A stretch of 64,000 nucleotides of DNA from Apostichopus japonicus. Lineage: Eukaryota; Echinodermata; Holothuroidea; Aspidochirotida; Stichopodidae. The DNA is taken from contig NC_092566.1 of NCBI RefSeq assembly GCF_037975245.1, positions 15,785,001 to 15,849,000 of the forward strand, given 5' to 3'. A model generated the notes under the pieces. It saw only the letters and a program-made list of their open reading frames with translations, did not search any database and was not told the DNA's origin. Positions 26,301 to 38,040 of the stretch are shown piece after piece. The translations under genes were made by a program, and so were the position numbers. How positions within the stretch are numbered: position 1 is the first letter of the stretch; every line of letters begins with the position of its first letter.

Positions 26301-29300
26301 AATGACTAAAACTTCGTCGAATTCCACTTTTGTCACAAGAGAAGCGTTTATTTGGGTTCTGGGAACCCGTATAAGTATCCTGAGAGAAATTTCAGAACTT
26401 TCATTTTTGGCCGAAATTTGGCAATTTTGTAAGGCCCTTATGATTTTGTTGGAGTTTGGCCAAAATCACGACTTTTTTAATTCTTCCCAAAATTGTACCT
26501 GGGATGTGTGGCGCCCTTTTGATTCCTTTTCATGTGATCAGAGCAGAATAAACACTCATATTTCGATGAAAAATATGAAATTTAAAAAAAAACATATCTT
26601 GAACGTGATTTCATATCAAATTTAAATGACTAAAACTTCGTCGAATTCCACTTTTGTTGCGAGAGAAGCGTTTATTTGGGTTCTGGGAACCCGTATAAGT
26701 ATCCTGAGAGAAATTTGAGAACTTTCATTTTTGGCCGAAATTTGGCAATTTTGTAAGGCTATATACCCTTATGACTTTGTTCGATTTTGGCCAAAATCAC
26801 GACTTTTTTCATTCTTCTCAAAATTGTACCTGGGGAGTATGGCGCCCTTTTGATTCCTTTCCATGTGATCAAAGCAGAATAAACACTCATATTTCGGTGA
26901 AAAATGAAATTTAAAAACCACATCTTGAGGTGATTTCATATCAAATTTGAATGACTAAAACTTCGTCGAATTCCACTTTTGTCACAAGAGAAGCGTTTAT
27001 TTGGGTTCTGGGAACCCGTATAAGTATCCTGAGAGAAATTTGAGAACTTTCATTTTTGGCCGAAATTTGGCAATTTTGTAAGGCCCTTATGATTTTGTTG
27101 GAGTTTGGCCAAAATCACGACTTTTTTAATTCTTCCCAAAATTGTACCTGGGATGTGTGGCGCCCTTTTGATTCCTTTTCATGTGATCAGAGCAGAATAA
27201 ACACTCATATTTCGATGAAAAATATGAAATTTAAAAAAAAACATATCTTGAACGTGATTTCATATCAAATTTAAATGACTAAAACTTCGTCGAATGCCAC
27301 TTTTGTTGCGAGAGAAGCGTTTATTTGGGTTCTGGGAACCCGTATAAGTATCCTGAGAGAAATTTGAGAACTTTCATTTTTGGCCGAAATTTGGCAATTT
27401 TGTAAGGCTATACCCTTATGATTTTGTTCGATTTTGGCCATAATCATGCCTTTTTTAATTCTTCCCAAAATTGTACCTGGGATGTGTAGCGCCCGTTTGA
27501 TTCCTTTCCATGTGATCAGAGCAGAATAAACACTCATATTTCGATGAAAAATGAAATTTAAAAACCACATCTTGAGGTGATTTCATATCAAATTTAAATG
27601 ACTAAAACTTCGTCGAATGCCACTTTTGTTGCGAGAGAAGCGTTTATGTGGGTTCTGGGAACCCGTATAAGTATCCTGAGAGAAATTTCAGAACTTTCAT
27701 TTTTGGCCGAAATTTGGCAATTTTGTAAGGCTATATACCCTTATGACTTTGTTCGATTTTGGCCAAAATCACGACTTTTTTTCATTCTTCTCAAAATTGT
27801 ACCTGGGGAGTATGGCGCCCTTTTGATTCCTTTCCATGTGATCAAAGCAGAATAAACACTCATATTTCGGTGAAAAATGAAATTTAAAAACCACATCTTG
27901 ACGTGATTTCATATCAAATTTGAATGACTAAAACTTCGTCGAATTCCACTTTTGTCACAAGAGAAGCGTTTATTTAGGTTCTGGGAACCCGTATAAGTAT
28001 CCTGAGAGAAATTTGAGAACTTTCATTTTTGGCCGAAATTTGTAAGGCTATACCCTTATGATTTTGTTGGATTTTGGCCAAAATCACGACTTTTTTAATT
28101 CTTCCCAAAATTGTACCTGGGATGTGTGGCGCCCTTTTGATTCCTTTCCATGTGATCAAAGCAGAATAAACACTCATATTTCGGTGAAAAATGAAATTTA
28201 AAAAAACCACATCTTGACGTGATTTCATATCAAATTTAAATGGCTAAAACTTCGTCGAATTCCACTTTTGTTGCGAGAGAAGCGTTTATTTGGGTTCTGG
28301 GAACCAGTATAAGTATCCTGAGAGAAATTTGAGAACTTTCATTTTTGGCCGAAATTTGGCAATTTTGTAAGGCCCTTATGATTTTGTTGGAGTTTTGCCA
28401 AAATCACGACTTTTTTTAATTCTTCCCAAAATTGTACCTGGGATGTGTGGCGCCCTTTTGATTCCTTTTCATGTGATCAGAGCATAATAAGTAGTCATAT
28501 TTCGATGAAAAATATGAAATTTAAAAAAAAACATATCTTGAACGTGATTTCATATCAAATTTAAATGACTAAAACTTCGTCGAATGCCACTTTTGTTGCG
28601 AGAGAAGCGTTTATTTGGGTTCTGGGAACCCGTATAAGTATCCTGAGAGAAATTTGAGAACTTTCATTTTTGGCCGAAATTTGGCAATTTTGTAAGGCTA
28701 TACCCTTATGATTTTGTTCGATTTTGGCCATAATCATGCCTTTTTTAATTCTTCCCAAAATTGTACCTGGGATGTGTAGCGCCCGTTTGATTCCTTTCCA
28801 TGTGATCAGAGCAGAATAAACACTCATATTTCGGTGAAAAATGAAATTTAAAAACCACATCTTGACGTGATTTCATATCAAATTTAAATGACTAAAACTT
28901 CGTCGAATGCCACTTTTGTTGCGAGAGAAGCGTTTATGTGGGTTCTGGGAACCCGTATAAGTATCCTGAGAGAAATTTGAGAACTTTCATTTTTGGCCGA
29001 AATTTGGCAATTTTGTAAGGCTATATACCCTTATGACTTTGTTCGATTTTGGCCAAAATCACGACTTTTTTTCATTCTTCTCAAAATTGTACCTGGGGAG
29101 TATGGCGCCCTTTTGATTCCTTTCCATGTGATCAAAGCAGAATAAACACTCATATTTCGGTGAAAAATGAAATTTAAAAACCACATCTTGAGGTGATTTC
29201 ATATCAAATTTGAATGACTAAAACTTCGTCGAATTCCACTTTTGTCACAAGAGAAGCGTTTATTTAGGTTCTGGGAACCCGTATAAGTATACTGAGAGAA

Positions 29301-32300
29301 ATTTGAGAACTTTCATTTTTGGCCGAAATTTGTAAGGCTATACCCTTATGATTTTGTTGGATTTTGGCCAAAATCACGACTTTTTTAATTCTTCCCAAAA
29401 TTGTACCTGGGATGTGTGGCGCCCTTTTGATTCCTTTCCATGTGATCAAAGCAGAATAAACACTCATATTTCGGTGAAAAATGAAATTTAAAAAAACCAC
29501 ATCTTGACGTGATTTCATATCAAATTTAAATGGCTAAAACTTCGTCGAAATCCACTTTTGTTGCGAGAGAAGCGTTTATTTGGGTTCTGGGAACCCGTAT
29601 AAGTATCCTGAGAGAAATTTGAGAACTTTCATTTTTGGCCGAAATTTGGCAATTTTGTAAGGCCCTTATGATTTTGTTGGAGTTTTGCCAAAATCACGAC
29701 TTTTTTTAATTCTTCCCAAAATTGTACCTGGGATGTGTGGCGCCCTTTTGATTCCTTTTCATGTGATCAGAGCAGAATAAACACTCATATTTCGATGAAA
29801 AATATGAAATTTAAAAAAAACCATATCTTGACGTGATTTCATATCAAATTTAAATGACTAAAACTACGTCGAATTCCACTTTTGTCACAAGAGAAGCGTT
29901 TATTTAGGTTCTGGGAACCCGTATAAGTATCCTGAGAGAAATTTCAGAACTTTCATTTTTGGCCGAAATTTGGCAATTTTGTAAGGCCCTTATGATTTTG
30001 TTGGAGTTTGTCCAAAATCACGACTTTTTTAATTCTTCCCAAAATTGTACCTGGGATGTGTAGCGCCCGTTTGATTCCTTTCCATGTGATCAGAGCAGAA
30101 TAAACACTCATATTTCGGTGAAAAATGAAATTTAAAAACCACATCTTGACGTGATTTCATATCAAATTTAAATGACTAAAACTTCGTCGAATGCCACTTT
30201 TGTTGCGAGAGAAGCGTTTATGTGGGTTCTGGGAACCCGTATAAGTATCCTGAGAGAAATTTGAGAACTTTCATTTTTGGCCGAAATTTGGCAATTTTGT
30301 AAGGCTATATACCCTTATGACTTTGTTCGATTTTGGCCAAAATCACGACTTTTTTTCATTCTTCTCAAAATTGTACCTGGGGAGTATGGCGCCCTTTTGA
30401 TTCCTTTCCATGTGATCAAAGCAGAATAAACACTCATATTTCGGTGAAAAATGAAATTTAAAAACCACATCTTGAGGTGATTTCATATCAAATTTGAATG
30501 ACTAAAACTTCGTCGAATTCCACTTTTGTCACAAGAGAAGCGTTTATTTAGGTTCTGGGAACCCGTATAAGTATACTGAGAGAAATTTGAGAACTTTCAT
30601 TTTTGGCCGAAATTTGTAAGGCTATACCCTTATGATTTTGTTGGATTTTGGCCAAAATCACGACTTTTTTAATTCTTCCCAAAATTGTACCTGGGATGTG
30701 TGGCGCCCTTTTGATTCCTTTCCATGTGATCAAAGCAGAATAAACACTCATATTTCGGTGAAAAATGAAATTTAAAAAAACCACATCTTGACGTGATTTC
30801 ATATCAAATTTAAATGGCTAAAACTTCGTCGAAATCCACTTTTGTTGCGAGAGAAGCGTTTATTTGGGTTCTGGGAACCCGTATAAGTATCCTGAGAGAA
30901 ATTTGAGAACTTTCATTTTTGGCCGAAATTTGGCAATTTTGTAAGGCCCTTATGATTTTGTTGGAGTTTTGCCAAAATCACGACTTTTTTTAATTCTTCC
31001 CAAAATTGTACCTGGGATGTGTGGCGCCCTTTTGATTCCTTTTCATGTGATCAGAGCAGAATAAACACTCATATTTCGATGAAAAATATGAAATTTTAAA
31101 AAAACCATATCTTGACGTGATTTCATATCAAATTTAAATGACTAAAACTACGTCGAATTCCACTTTTGTCACAAGAGAAGCGTTTATTTAGGTTCTGGGA
31201 ACCCGTATAAGTATCCTGAGAGAAATTTCAGAACTTTCATTTTTGGCCGAAATTTGGCAATTTTGTAAGGCCCTTATGATTTTGTTGGAGTTTGTCCAAA
31301 ATCACGACTTTTTTAATTCTTCCCAAAATTGTACCTGGGATGTGTGGCGCCCTTTTGATTCCTTTTCATGTGATCAGAGCAGAATAAACACTCATATTTC
31401 GATGAAAAATATGAAATTTAAAAAAAAACATATCTTGAACGTGATTTCATATCAAATTTAAATGACTAAAACTTCGTCGAATTCCACTTTTGTCACAAGA
31501 GAAGCGTTTATTTAGGTTCTGGGAACCCGTATAAGTATACTGAGAGAAATTTGAGAACTTTCATTTTTGGCCGAAATTTGGCAATTTTGTAAGGCTATAC
31601 CCTTATGATTTTGTTGGATTTTGGCCAAAATCACGACTTTTTTAATTCTTCCCAAAATTGTACCTGGGATGTGTGGCGCCCTTTTGATTCCTTTCCATGT
31701 GATCAGAGCAGAATAAACACTCATATTTCGGTGAAAAATGAAATTTAAAAACCATATCTTGACGTGATTTCATATCAAATTTAAATGACTAAAACTTCGT
31801 CGAATGCCACTTTTGTTGCGAGAGAAGCGCTTATTTATGTTCTGGGAACCCGTATAAGTATCCTGAGATAAATTTGAGAACTTTCATTTTTGGCCGAAAT
31901 TTGGCAATTTTGTAAGGCTATATACCCTTATGACTTTGTTGGATTTTGGCCAAAATCACGACTTTTTTTCATTCTTCTCAAAATTGTACCTGGGGAGTAT
32001 GGCGCCCTTTTGATTCCTTTCCATGTGATCAAAGCAGAATAAACACTCATATTTCGGTGAAAAATGAAATTTAAAAACCACATCTTGAGGTGATTTCATA
32101 TCAAATTTGAATGACTAAAACTTCGTCGAGTTCCACTTTTGTCACAAGAGAAGCGTTTATTTAGGTTCTGGGAACCCGTATAAGTATCCTGAGAGAAATT
32201 TGAGAACTTTCATTTTTGGCCGAAATTTGTAAGGCTATATATACCCTTATGATTTTGTTGGATTTTGGCCAAAATCACGACTTTTTTAATTCTTCCCAAA

Positions 32301-33302
32301 ATTGTACCTGGGATGTGTGGCGCCCTTTTGATTCCTTTCCATGTGATCAAAGCAGAATAAACACTCATATTTCGGTGAAAAATGAAATTTAAAAACCACA
32401 TCTTGACGTGATTTCATATCAAATTTAAATGACTAAAACTACGTCGAATTCCACTTTTGTTGCGAGAGAAGCGTTTATTTCGGTTCTGGGAACCCGTATA
32501 AGTATCCTGAGAGAAATTTCAGAACTTTCATTTTTGGCCGAAATTTGGCAATTTTGTAAGGCCCTTATGATTTTGTTGGAGTTTGGCCAAAATCACGACT
32601 TTTTTAATTCTTCCCAAAATTGTACCTGGGATGTGTGGCGCCCTTTTGATTCCTTTCCATGTGATCAGAGCAGAATAAACACTCATATTTCGATGAAAAA
32701 TATGAAATTTAAAAAAAACCATATCTTGAACGTGATTTCATATCAAATTTAAATGACTAAAACTACGTCGAATTCCACTTTTGTTGCGAGAGAAGCGTTT
32801 ATTTGGGTTCTGGGAACCCGTATAAGTATCCTGAGAGAAATTTGAGAACTTTCATTTTTGGCCGAAATTTGGCAATTTTGTAAGGCTATACCCTTATGAT
32901 TTTGTTGGATTTTGGCCAAAATCACGACTTTTTTAATTCTTCCCAAAATTGTACCTGGGATGTGTGGCGCCCTTTTGATTCCTTTCCATGTGATCAGAGC
33001 AGAATAAACACTCATATTTCAATGAAAAATATGAAATTTAAAAAATAAATAAATAAATATAAATATAAATATAAAAAAATATAAATATAATTCTTCCCAA
33101 TTCTTCCCAATTCCCAATTCTTCCCAAAATTGTACCTGGGATGTGTAGCGCCCTTTTGATTCCTTTCCATGTGATCAGAGCAGAATAAACAGCCATATGT
33201 CGGTGAAAAATGAAATTTAAAAACCACATCTTGACGTGATTTCATATCAAATTTAAATGACTAAAACTTCGTCGAATGCCACTTTTGTTGCGAGAGAAGC
33301 GT
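20354..33302 (+). repeat. Higher-order repeat type B: variable units of 4, 6 and 11 monomers
   Basis: The spacing signature 323-326-316 (or 315) recurs from anchors 20354, 21644, 23582, 27320 and 28610. It gives repeat lengths of 1,290 bp (20354-21644 and 27320-28610), 1,938 bp (21644-23582) and 3,738 bp (23582-27320). The 3,738-bp unit contains one type A 504-bp monomer. A related order starts near 30217 with 326-316-324-324. The 316-bp monomer lacks the TGGCAATTT word beside GGCCGAAATTTG. Confidence 0.8.
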
Positions 33303-36213
33303 TTATTTCGGTTCTGGGAACCCGTATAAGTATCCTGAGATAAATTTGAGAACTTTCATTTTTGGCCGAAATTTGGCAATTTTGTAAGGCTATATACTCT
33401 TATGACTTTGTTCGATTTTGGCCAAAATCACGACTTTTTTAATTCTTTCCAAAATTGTACCTGGGGAGTATGGCGCCCTTTTGATTCCTTTCCATGTGAT
33501 CAAAGCAGAATAAACACTCATATTTCGGTGAAAAATGAAATTTAAAAACCACATCTTGAGGTGATTTTATATCAAATTTGAATGACTAAAACTTCGTCGA
33601 ATTCCACTTTTGTCACAAGAGAAGCGTTTATTTAGGTTCTGGGAACCCGTATAAGTATCCTGAGAGAAATTTGAGAACTTTCATTTTTGGCCGAAATTTG
33701 TAAGGCTATATATACCCTTATGATTTTGTTGGATTTTGGCCAAAATCACGACTTTTTTAATTCTTCCCAAAATTGTACCTGGGATGTGTGGCGCCCTTTT
33801 GATTCCTTTCCATGTGATCAAAGCAGAATAAACACTCATATTTCGGTGAAAAATGAAATTTAAAAACCACATCTTGACGTGATTTCATATCAAATTTAAA
33901 TGACTAAAACTACGTCGAATTCCACTTTTGTCACAAGAGAAGCGTTTATTTATGTTCTGGGAACCCGTATAAGTATCCTGAGAGAAATTTCAGAACTTTC
34001 ATTTTTGGCCGAAATTTGGCAATTTTGTAAGGCTATAATACCCTTATGATTTTGTTGGATTTTGGCCAAAATCACGACTTTTTTTCATTCTTCTCAAAAT
34101 TGTACCTGGGGAGTATGGCGCCCTTTTGATTCCTTTCCATGTGATCAAAGCAGAATAAACACTCATATTTCGGTGAAAAATGAAATTTAAAAACCACATC
34201 TTGAGGTGATTTCATATCAAATTTGAATGACTAAAACTTCGTCGAATTCCACTTTTGTCACAAGAGAAGCGTTTATTTAGGTTCTGGGAACCCGTATAAG
34301 TATCCTGAGAGAAATTTCAGAACTTTCATTTTTGGCCGAAATTTGTAAGGCTATATATACCCTTATGACTTTGTTCGATTTTGGCCAAAATCACGACTTT
34401 TTTTCATTCTTCCCAAAATTGTACCTGGGGAGTATGGCGCCCTTTTGATTCCTTTCCATGTGATCAAAGCAGAATAAACACTCATATTTCGGTGAAAAAT
34501 GAAATTTAAAAACCACATCTTGAGGTGATTTCATATCAAATTTAAATGACTAAAACTTCGTCGAATTTCACTTTTGTCACAAGAGAAGCGTTTATTTAGG
34601 TTCTGGGAACCCGTATAAGTATACTGAGAGAAATTTCAGAACTTTCATTTTTGGCCGAAATTTGGCAATTTTGTAAGGCCCTTATGATTTTGTTGGAGTT
34701 TGGCCAAAATCACGACTTTTTTAATTCTTCCCAAAATTGTACCTGGGATGTGTGGCGCCCTTTTGATTCCTTTCCATGTGATCAGAGCAGAATAAACACT
34801 CATATTCCGATGAAAAATATGAAATTTAAAAAAAACACATCTTGAACGTGATTTCATATCAAATTTAAATGACTAAAACTTCGTCGAATTCCACTTTTGT
34901 TGCGAGAGAAGCGTTTATTTGGGTTCTGGGAACCCGTATAAGTATACTGAGAGAAATTTGAGAACTTTCATTTTTGGCCGAAATTTGGCAATTTTGTAAG
35001 GCTATATACCCTTATGACTTTGTTCGATTTTGGCCAAAATCACGACTTTTTTTCATTCTTCCCAAAATTGTACCTGGGGAGTATGGCGCCCTTTTGATTC
35101 CTTTCCATGTGATCAAAGCAGAATAAACACTCATATTTCGGTGAAAAATGAAATTTAAAAACCACATCTTGACGTGATTTCATATCAAATTTAAATGACT
35201 AAAACTTCGTCGAATTCCACTTTTGTCACAAGAGAAGCGTTTATTTAGGTTCTGGGAACCCGTATAAGTATCCTGAGAGAAATTTGAGAACTTTCATTTT
35301 TGGCCGAAATTTGGCAATTTTGTAAGGCCCTTATGATTTTGTTGGAGTTTGGCCAAAATCACGACTTTTTTAATTCTTCCCAAAATTGTACCTGGGATGT
35401 GTGGCGCCCTTTTGATTCCTTTCCATGTGATCAGAGCAGAATAAACAGCCATATTCCGATGAAAAATATGAAATTTAAAAAAAACACATCTTGACGTGAT
35501 TTCATATCAAATTTAAATGACTAAAACTTCGTCGAATTCCACTTTTGTTGCGAGAGAAGCGTTTATTTGGGTTCTGGGAACCCGTATAAGTATCCTGAGA
35601 TAAATTTGAGAACTTTCATTTTTGGCCGAAATTTGGCAATTTTGTAAGGCTATATACCCTTATGACTTTGTTCGATTTTGGCCAAAATCACGACTTTTTT
35701 TCATTCTTCCCAAAATTGTACCTGGGGAGTATGGCGCCCTTTTGATTCCTTTCCATGTGATCAAAGCAGAATAAACACTCATATTTCGGTGAAAAATGAA
35801 ATTTAAAAACCACATCTTGACGTGATTTCATATCAAATTTAAATGACTAAAACTTCGTCGAATTCCACTTTTGTCACAAGAGAAGCGTTTATTTAGGTTC
35901 TGGGAACCCGTATAAGTATCCTGAGAGAAATTTGAGAACTTTCATTTTTGGCCGAAATTTGGCAATTTTGTAAGGCTATACCCTTATGATTTTGTTCGAT
36001 TTTGGCAAAAATCACGACTTTTTTAATTCTTTCCAAAATTGTACCTGGGGAGTATGGCGCCCTTTTGATTCCTTTCCATGTGATCAGAGCAGAATAAACA
36101 CTCATATTTCGATGAAAAATATGAATTTAAAAAAACCATATCTTGACGTGATTTCATATCAAATTTAAATGACTAAAACTTCGTCGAATTCCACTTTTGT
36201 TGCGAGAGAAGCG

Positions 36214-37195
36214 TTTATTTAGGTTCTGGGAACCCGTATAAGTATCCTGAGAGAAATTTGAGAACTTTCATTTTTGGCCGAATTTGGCAATTTTGTAAGG
36301 CTATAATACCCTTATGATTTTGTTGGATTTTGGCCAAAATCACGACTTTTTTTCATTCTTCCCTAAATTGTACCTGGGGAGTCTGGCGCCCTTTTGATTC
36401 CTTTCCATGTGATCAAAGCCGAATAAACACTCATATTTCGATGAAAAATGAAATTTAAAAACCATATCTTGACGTGATTTCATATCAAATTTAAATGTCT
36501 AAAACTTCGTCGAATTCCACTTTTGTTGCGAGAGAAGCGTTTATTTAGGTTCTGGGAACCCGTATAAGTATTCTGAGAGAAATTTGAGAACTTTCATTTT
36601 TGGCCCAGATTTGGCAATTTTGTAAGGTTGATTTTGTACTTATGATTTTGTTCGATTTTGGGATTCTGGATTGTTCGATTCTGTTAGGTTCTGGGAACCC
36701 GTATAAGTATCCTGAGAGAAATTTGAGAACTTTCATTTTTGTCCGAAATTTGGCAATTTTGTAAGGCGCCCTTTTGATTTCTTTCCATGTGATCGGATAT
36801 GTGAACAGTCATATTTCGGTGAAAATTGAAATTTAAAAACCATATCTTGACGTGATTTCATATCAAATTTAAATGACTGAAAATTCGTCGAATTCCACTG
36901 TTGTTGCGAGAGAAGCGTTTATTTAGGTTCTGGGAAACCGTATAAGTATCCTGAGAGAAATTTGAGAACTTTGATTTTTGGCCGAGATTTGGCAATTTTG
37001 TAAGGGATTATAATACCCTTATGATTTTGTTCGATTTTGGCCAAAATCACGACTTTCTTAATTCTTCCCAAAATTGTACCTGGGATGTGTGGCGCCCTTT
37101 TGATTCCTTTCCATGTGATCAGAGCAGAATAAATAGTCATATTTCGGTGTAAAATGAAATTTAAAAACCATATCTTGACGTGATTTCATATCAAA
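36214..37195 (+). repeat. Degenerating right end of the satellite core
   Basis: Monomers here carry more private changes and internal deletions. One interval grows to 378 bp with a rearranged segment near 36625-36770, which repeats the GGTTCTGGGAACCCGTAT word. Homogenisation clearly weakens toward this edge. Confidence 0.75.
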
Positions 37196-37640
37196 TTGTT
37201 CCCGAAACAGACTTATATGATAGAGCGGCTCATTCTTTTACCAACCAGGCAATAAAACTGCGATAATAGGTCCATATCTTATAGGAAAATGATATAATAT
37301 TGATGTCAATGTTCAAATGTCATTTTTAAGAAAATAATAGCTCAGTCAACCGATTTTTTTTGTTGGATTAAATGACAAGGAATCGATATAATCCATCCTG
37401 ATCGAAATCGGAAAGATTCGATTTTTGGTCGAAATTTGACATTTTGATAAGGGTATATGACTTTTTAGTATGTCTTTTTCAAATTTGGTCGAAATCGTGA
37501 TTTTTTTAATTGTTCCCTAAACAGGCCTATGTGATAGAGCGGCCCATTCTGCTTCCAACCAGGCAATAAAACTTCGATAATAGGTCCATATCTTAGAGGA
37601 AAATTAATAATATTGATATAAATTGTCAGTTTTAAGAGCA
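37196..37640 (+). repeat. Diverged satellite relatives at the right edge, about 315-bp period
   Basis: Two copies of a unit containing GATAGAGCGGC, CCAACCAGGCAATAAAAC and ATAGGTCCATATCTTA start at about 37196 and 37510. Between them, words such as TTTTTGGTCGAAATTTGAC and GATAAGGGTATATGA match the core monomer in order and orientation. This is an old, separate subfamily that escaped homogenisation. Confidence 0.7.
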
Positions 37641-37732
37641 CAAGGGATGCACCTTGTACAATCATACCATTTGCGTAATACGCTCTCATAGAGAGTTATT
37701 TATAGCTATTCATACGCATTCACAGTAGTTGA

Positions 37733-37870
37733 ATTACTGTGGTCGAGGGTTGCGTTATTCGGTCTGTGGCGAGAAAGTCCGGTGTTCGATTCCTACCTTC
37801 GCCTGATAAGTCCCAATAGGACGAAACCGGTCGTGAAGTGGATTTGTTTCTGGTGTGTGAATTTAACATA
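37733..37870 (+). mobile_element. tRNA-derived SINE-like element carrying a hammerhead-type motif
   Basis: A Pol III A box (TGGTCGAGGGT, 37740-37750, 10 of 11 to the TRGYNNARNGG consensus) and a B box (GTTCGATTC, 37784-37792, matching GWTCRANNC) are spaced as in tRNAs. The tRNA-like head is directly followed by a hammerhead fold (separate entry). The combination of Pol III promoter plus hammerhead is the layout known from the schistosome S-alpha element. I see no A-rich tail and cannot fix the 3' end or target duplication. It lies only about 90 bp outside the satellite. Single copy in this window. Confidence 0.6.
37797..37838 (+). ncRNA. Type I hammerhead ribozyme-like motif, core G8 replaced by A
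   Basis: Stem I: 37797-37802 (CTTCGC) pairs with 37833-37838 (GTGAAG), six pairs with one G-U. The core strand is CTGATAA at 37803-37809, where the consensus is CTGATGA. Stem II: GTCC (37810-37813), loop CAATA, GGAC (37819-37822). Then GAAA (37823-37826), a very short stem III (ACC with GGT) and cleavage triplet GTC ending at 37832. Stem II and loop nearly equal those of the Schistosoma hammerhead. The very short stem III is known for retroelement hammerheads, which can act as dimers. G8 is part of the catalytic core, so this copy is predicted to be inactive or very weak. Confidence 0.65.
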
Positions 37871-38040
37871 GCGATTGATTCTTGAGAAAGGAAGTGTCCA
37901 ATAGAGAAGCAGTGATTGAGAGCCCACAAAGTCGTTGTATAATGTCTCTGTATACTGCAATTATTTTGCCGTAGTTGAGTTTTGACTTGCAACACACTAT
38001 TCACTGATGACTTGTCGACATTTTTGCTATAAAAAATTGT

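Larger units (their letters stand above)
13695..37195 (+). repeat. Satellite array, homogenised core: about 68 monomers of 315-327 bp
   Basis: I located 68 successive copies of the anchor GAAGCGTTTA (variants included) between 13921 and 36918. Typical spacing is 315-327 bp, and seven units are 504 bp. Each monomer carries, in order, GATTTTGGCCAAAATC, a GGCGCCC word, a CATGTGATCA word, an AAATTTAAATGACTAAAAC word, GGGTTCTGGGAACCC (or variant) and TTTTTGGCCGAAATTTG. Monomer subtypes differ in diagnostic words: GGGGAGTATGG versus GGGATGTGTGG versus GGGATGTGTAGCGCCCG, and GTCACAAGAG versus GTTGCGAGAG. The subtypes recur in fixed orders. The many minus-strand frames of 63-107 codons are repeat by-products, not genes. 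Confidence 0.95.

Noticed and set aside
13872-37140. Dozens of similar minus-strand and plus-strand open frames of 60-107 codons within the satellite, many with an apparent Met start
   Set aside because: They repeat with the satellite period, shift or break wherever a monomer has an indel, have no domain and occur because the monomer is poor in stops in those frames. They are not treated as a protein family.
13695-37195. CRISPR array
   Set aside because: Units of about 320 bp without unique spacers, in an animal genome with introns; this is satellite DNA.
13695-37195. Hammerhead ribozyme within the satellite monomer
   Set aside because: Several animal satellites carry one, so I looked on both strands of the consensus monomer; there is no CTGATGA-stem-GAAA arrangement.
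37733-37806. A functional tRNA gene
   Set aside because: The A and B boxes are present, but acceptor and anticodon stems do not pair properly; a tRNA-derived promoter of a retroposon fits better.
37720-38004. 95-codon open frame on the - strand over the SINE-like segment
   Set aside because: It is antisense to the tRNA-like head and hammerhead; such frames arise wherever this kind of element inserts.
38000-38025. A second CTGATGA word after the SINE-like segment
   Set aside because: No stem II and no GAAA partner follow at a usable distance, so no hammerhead core.
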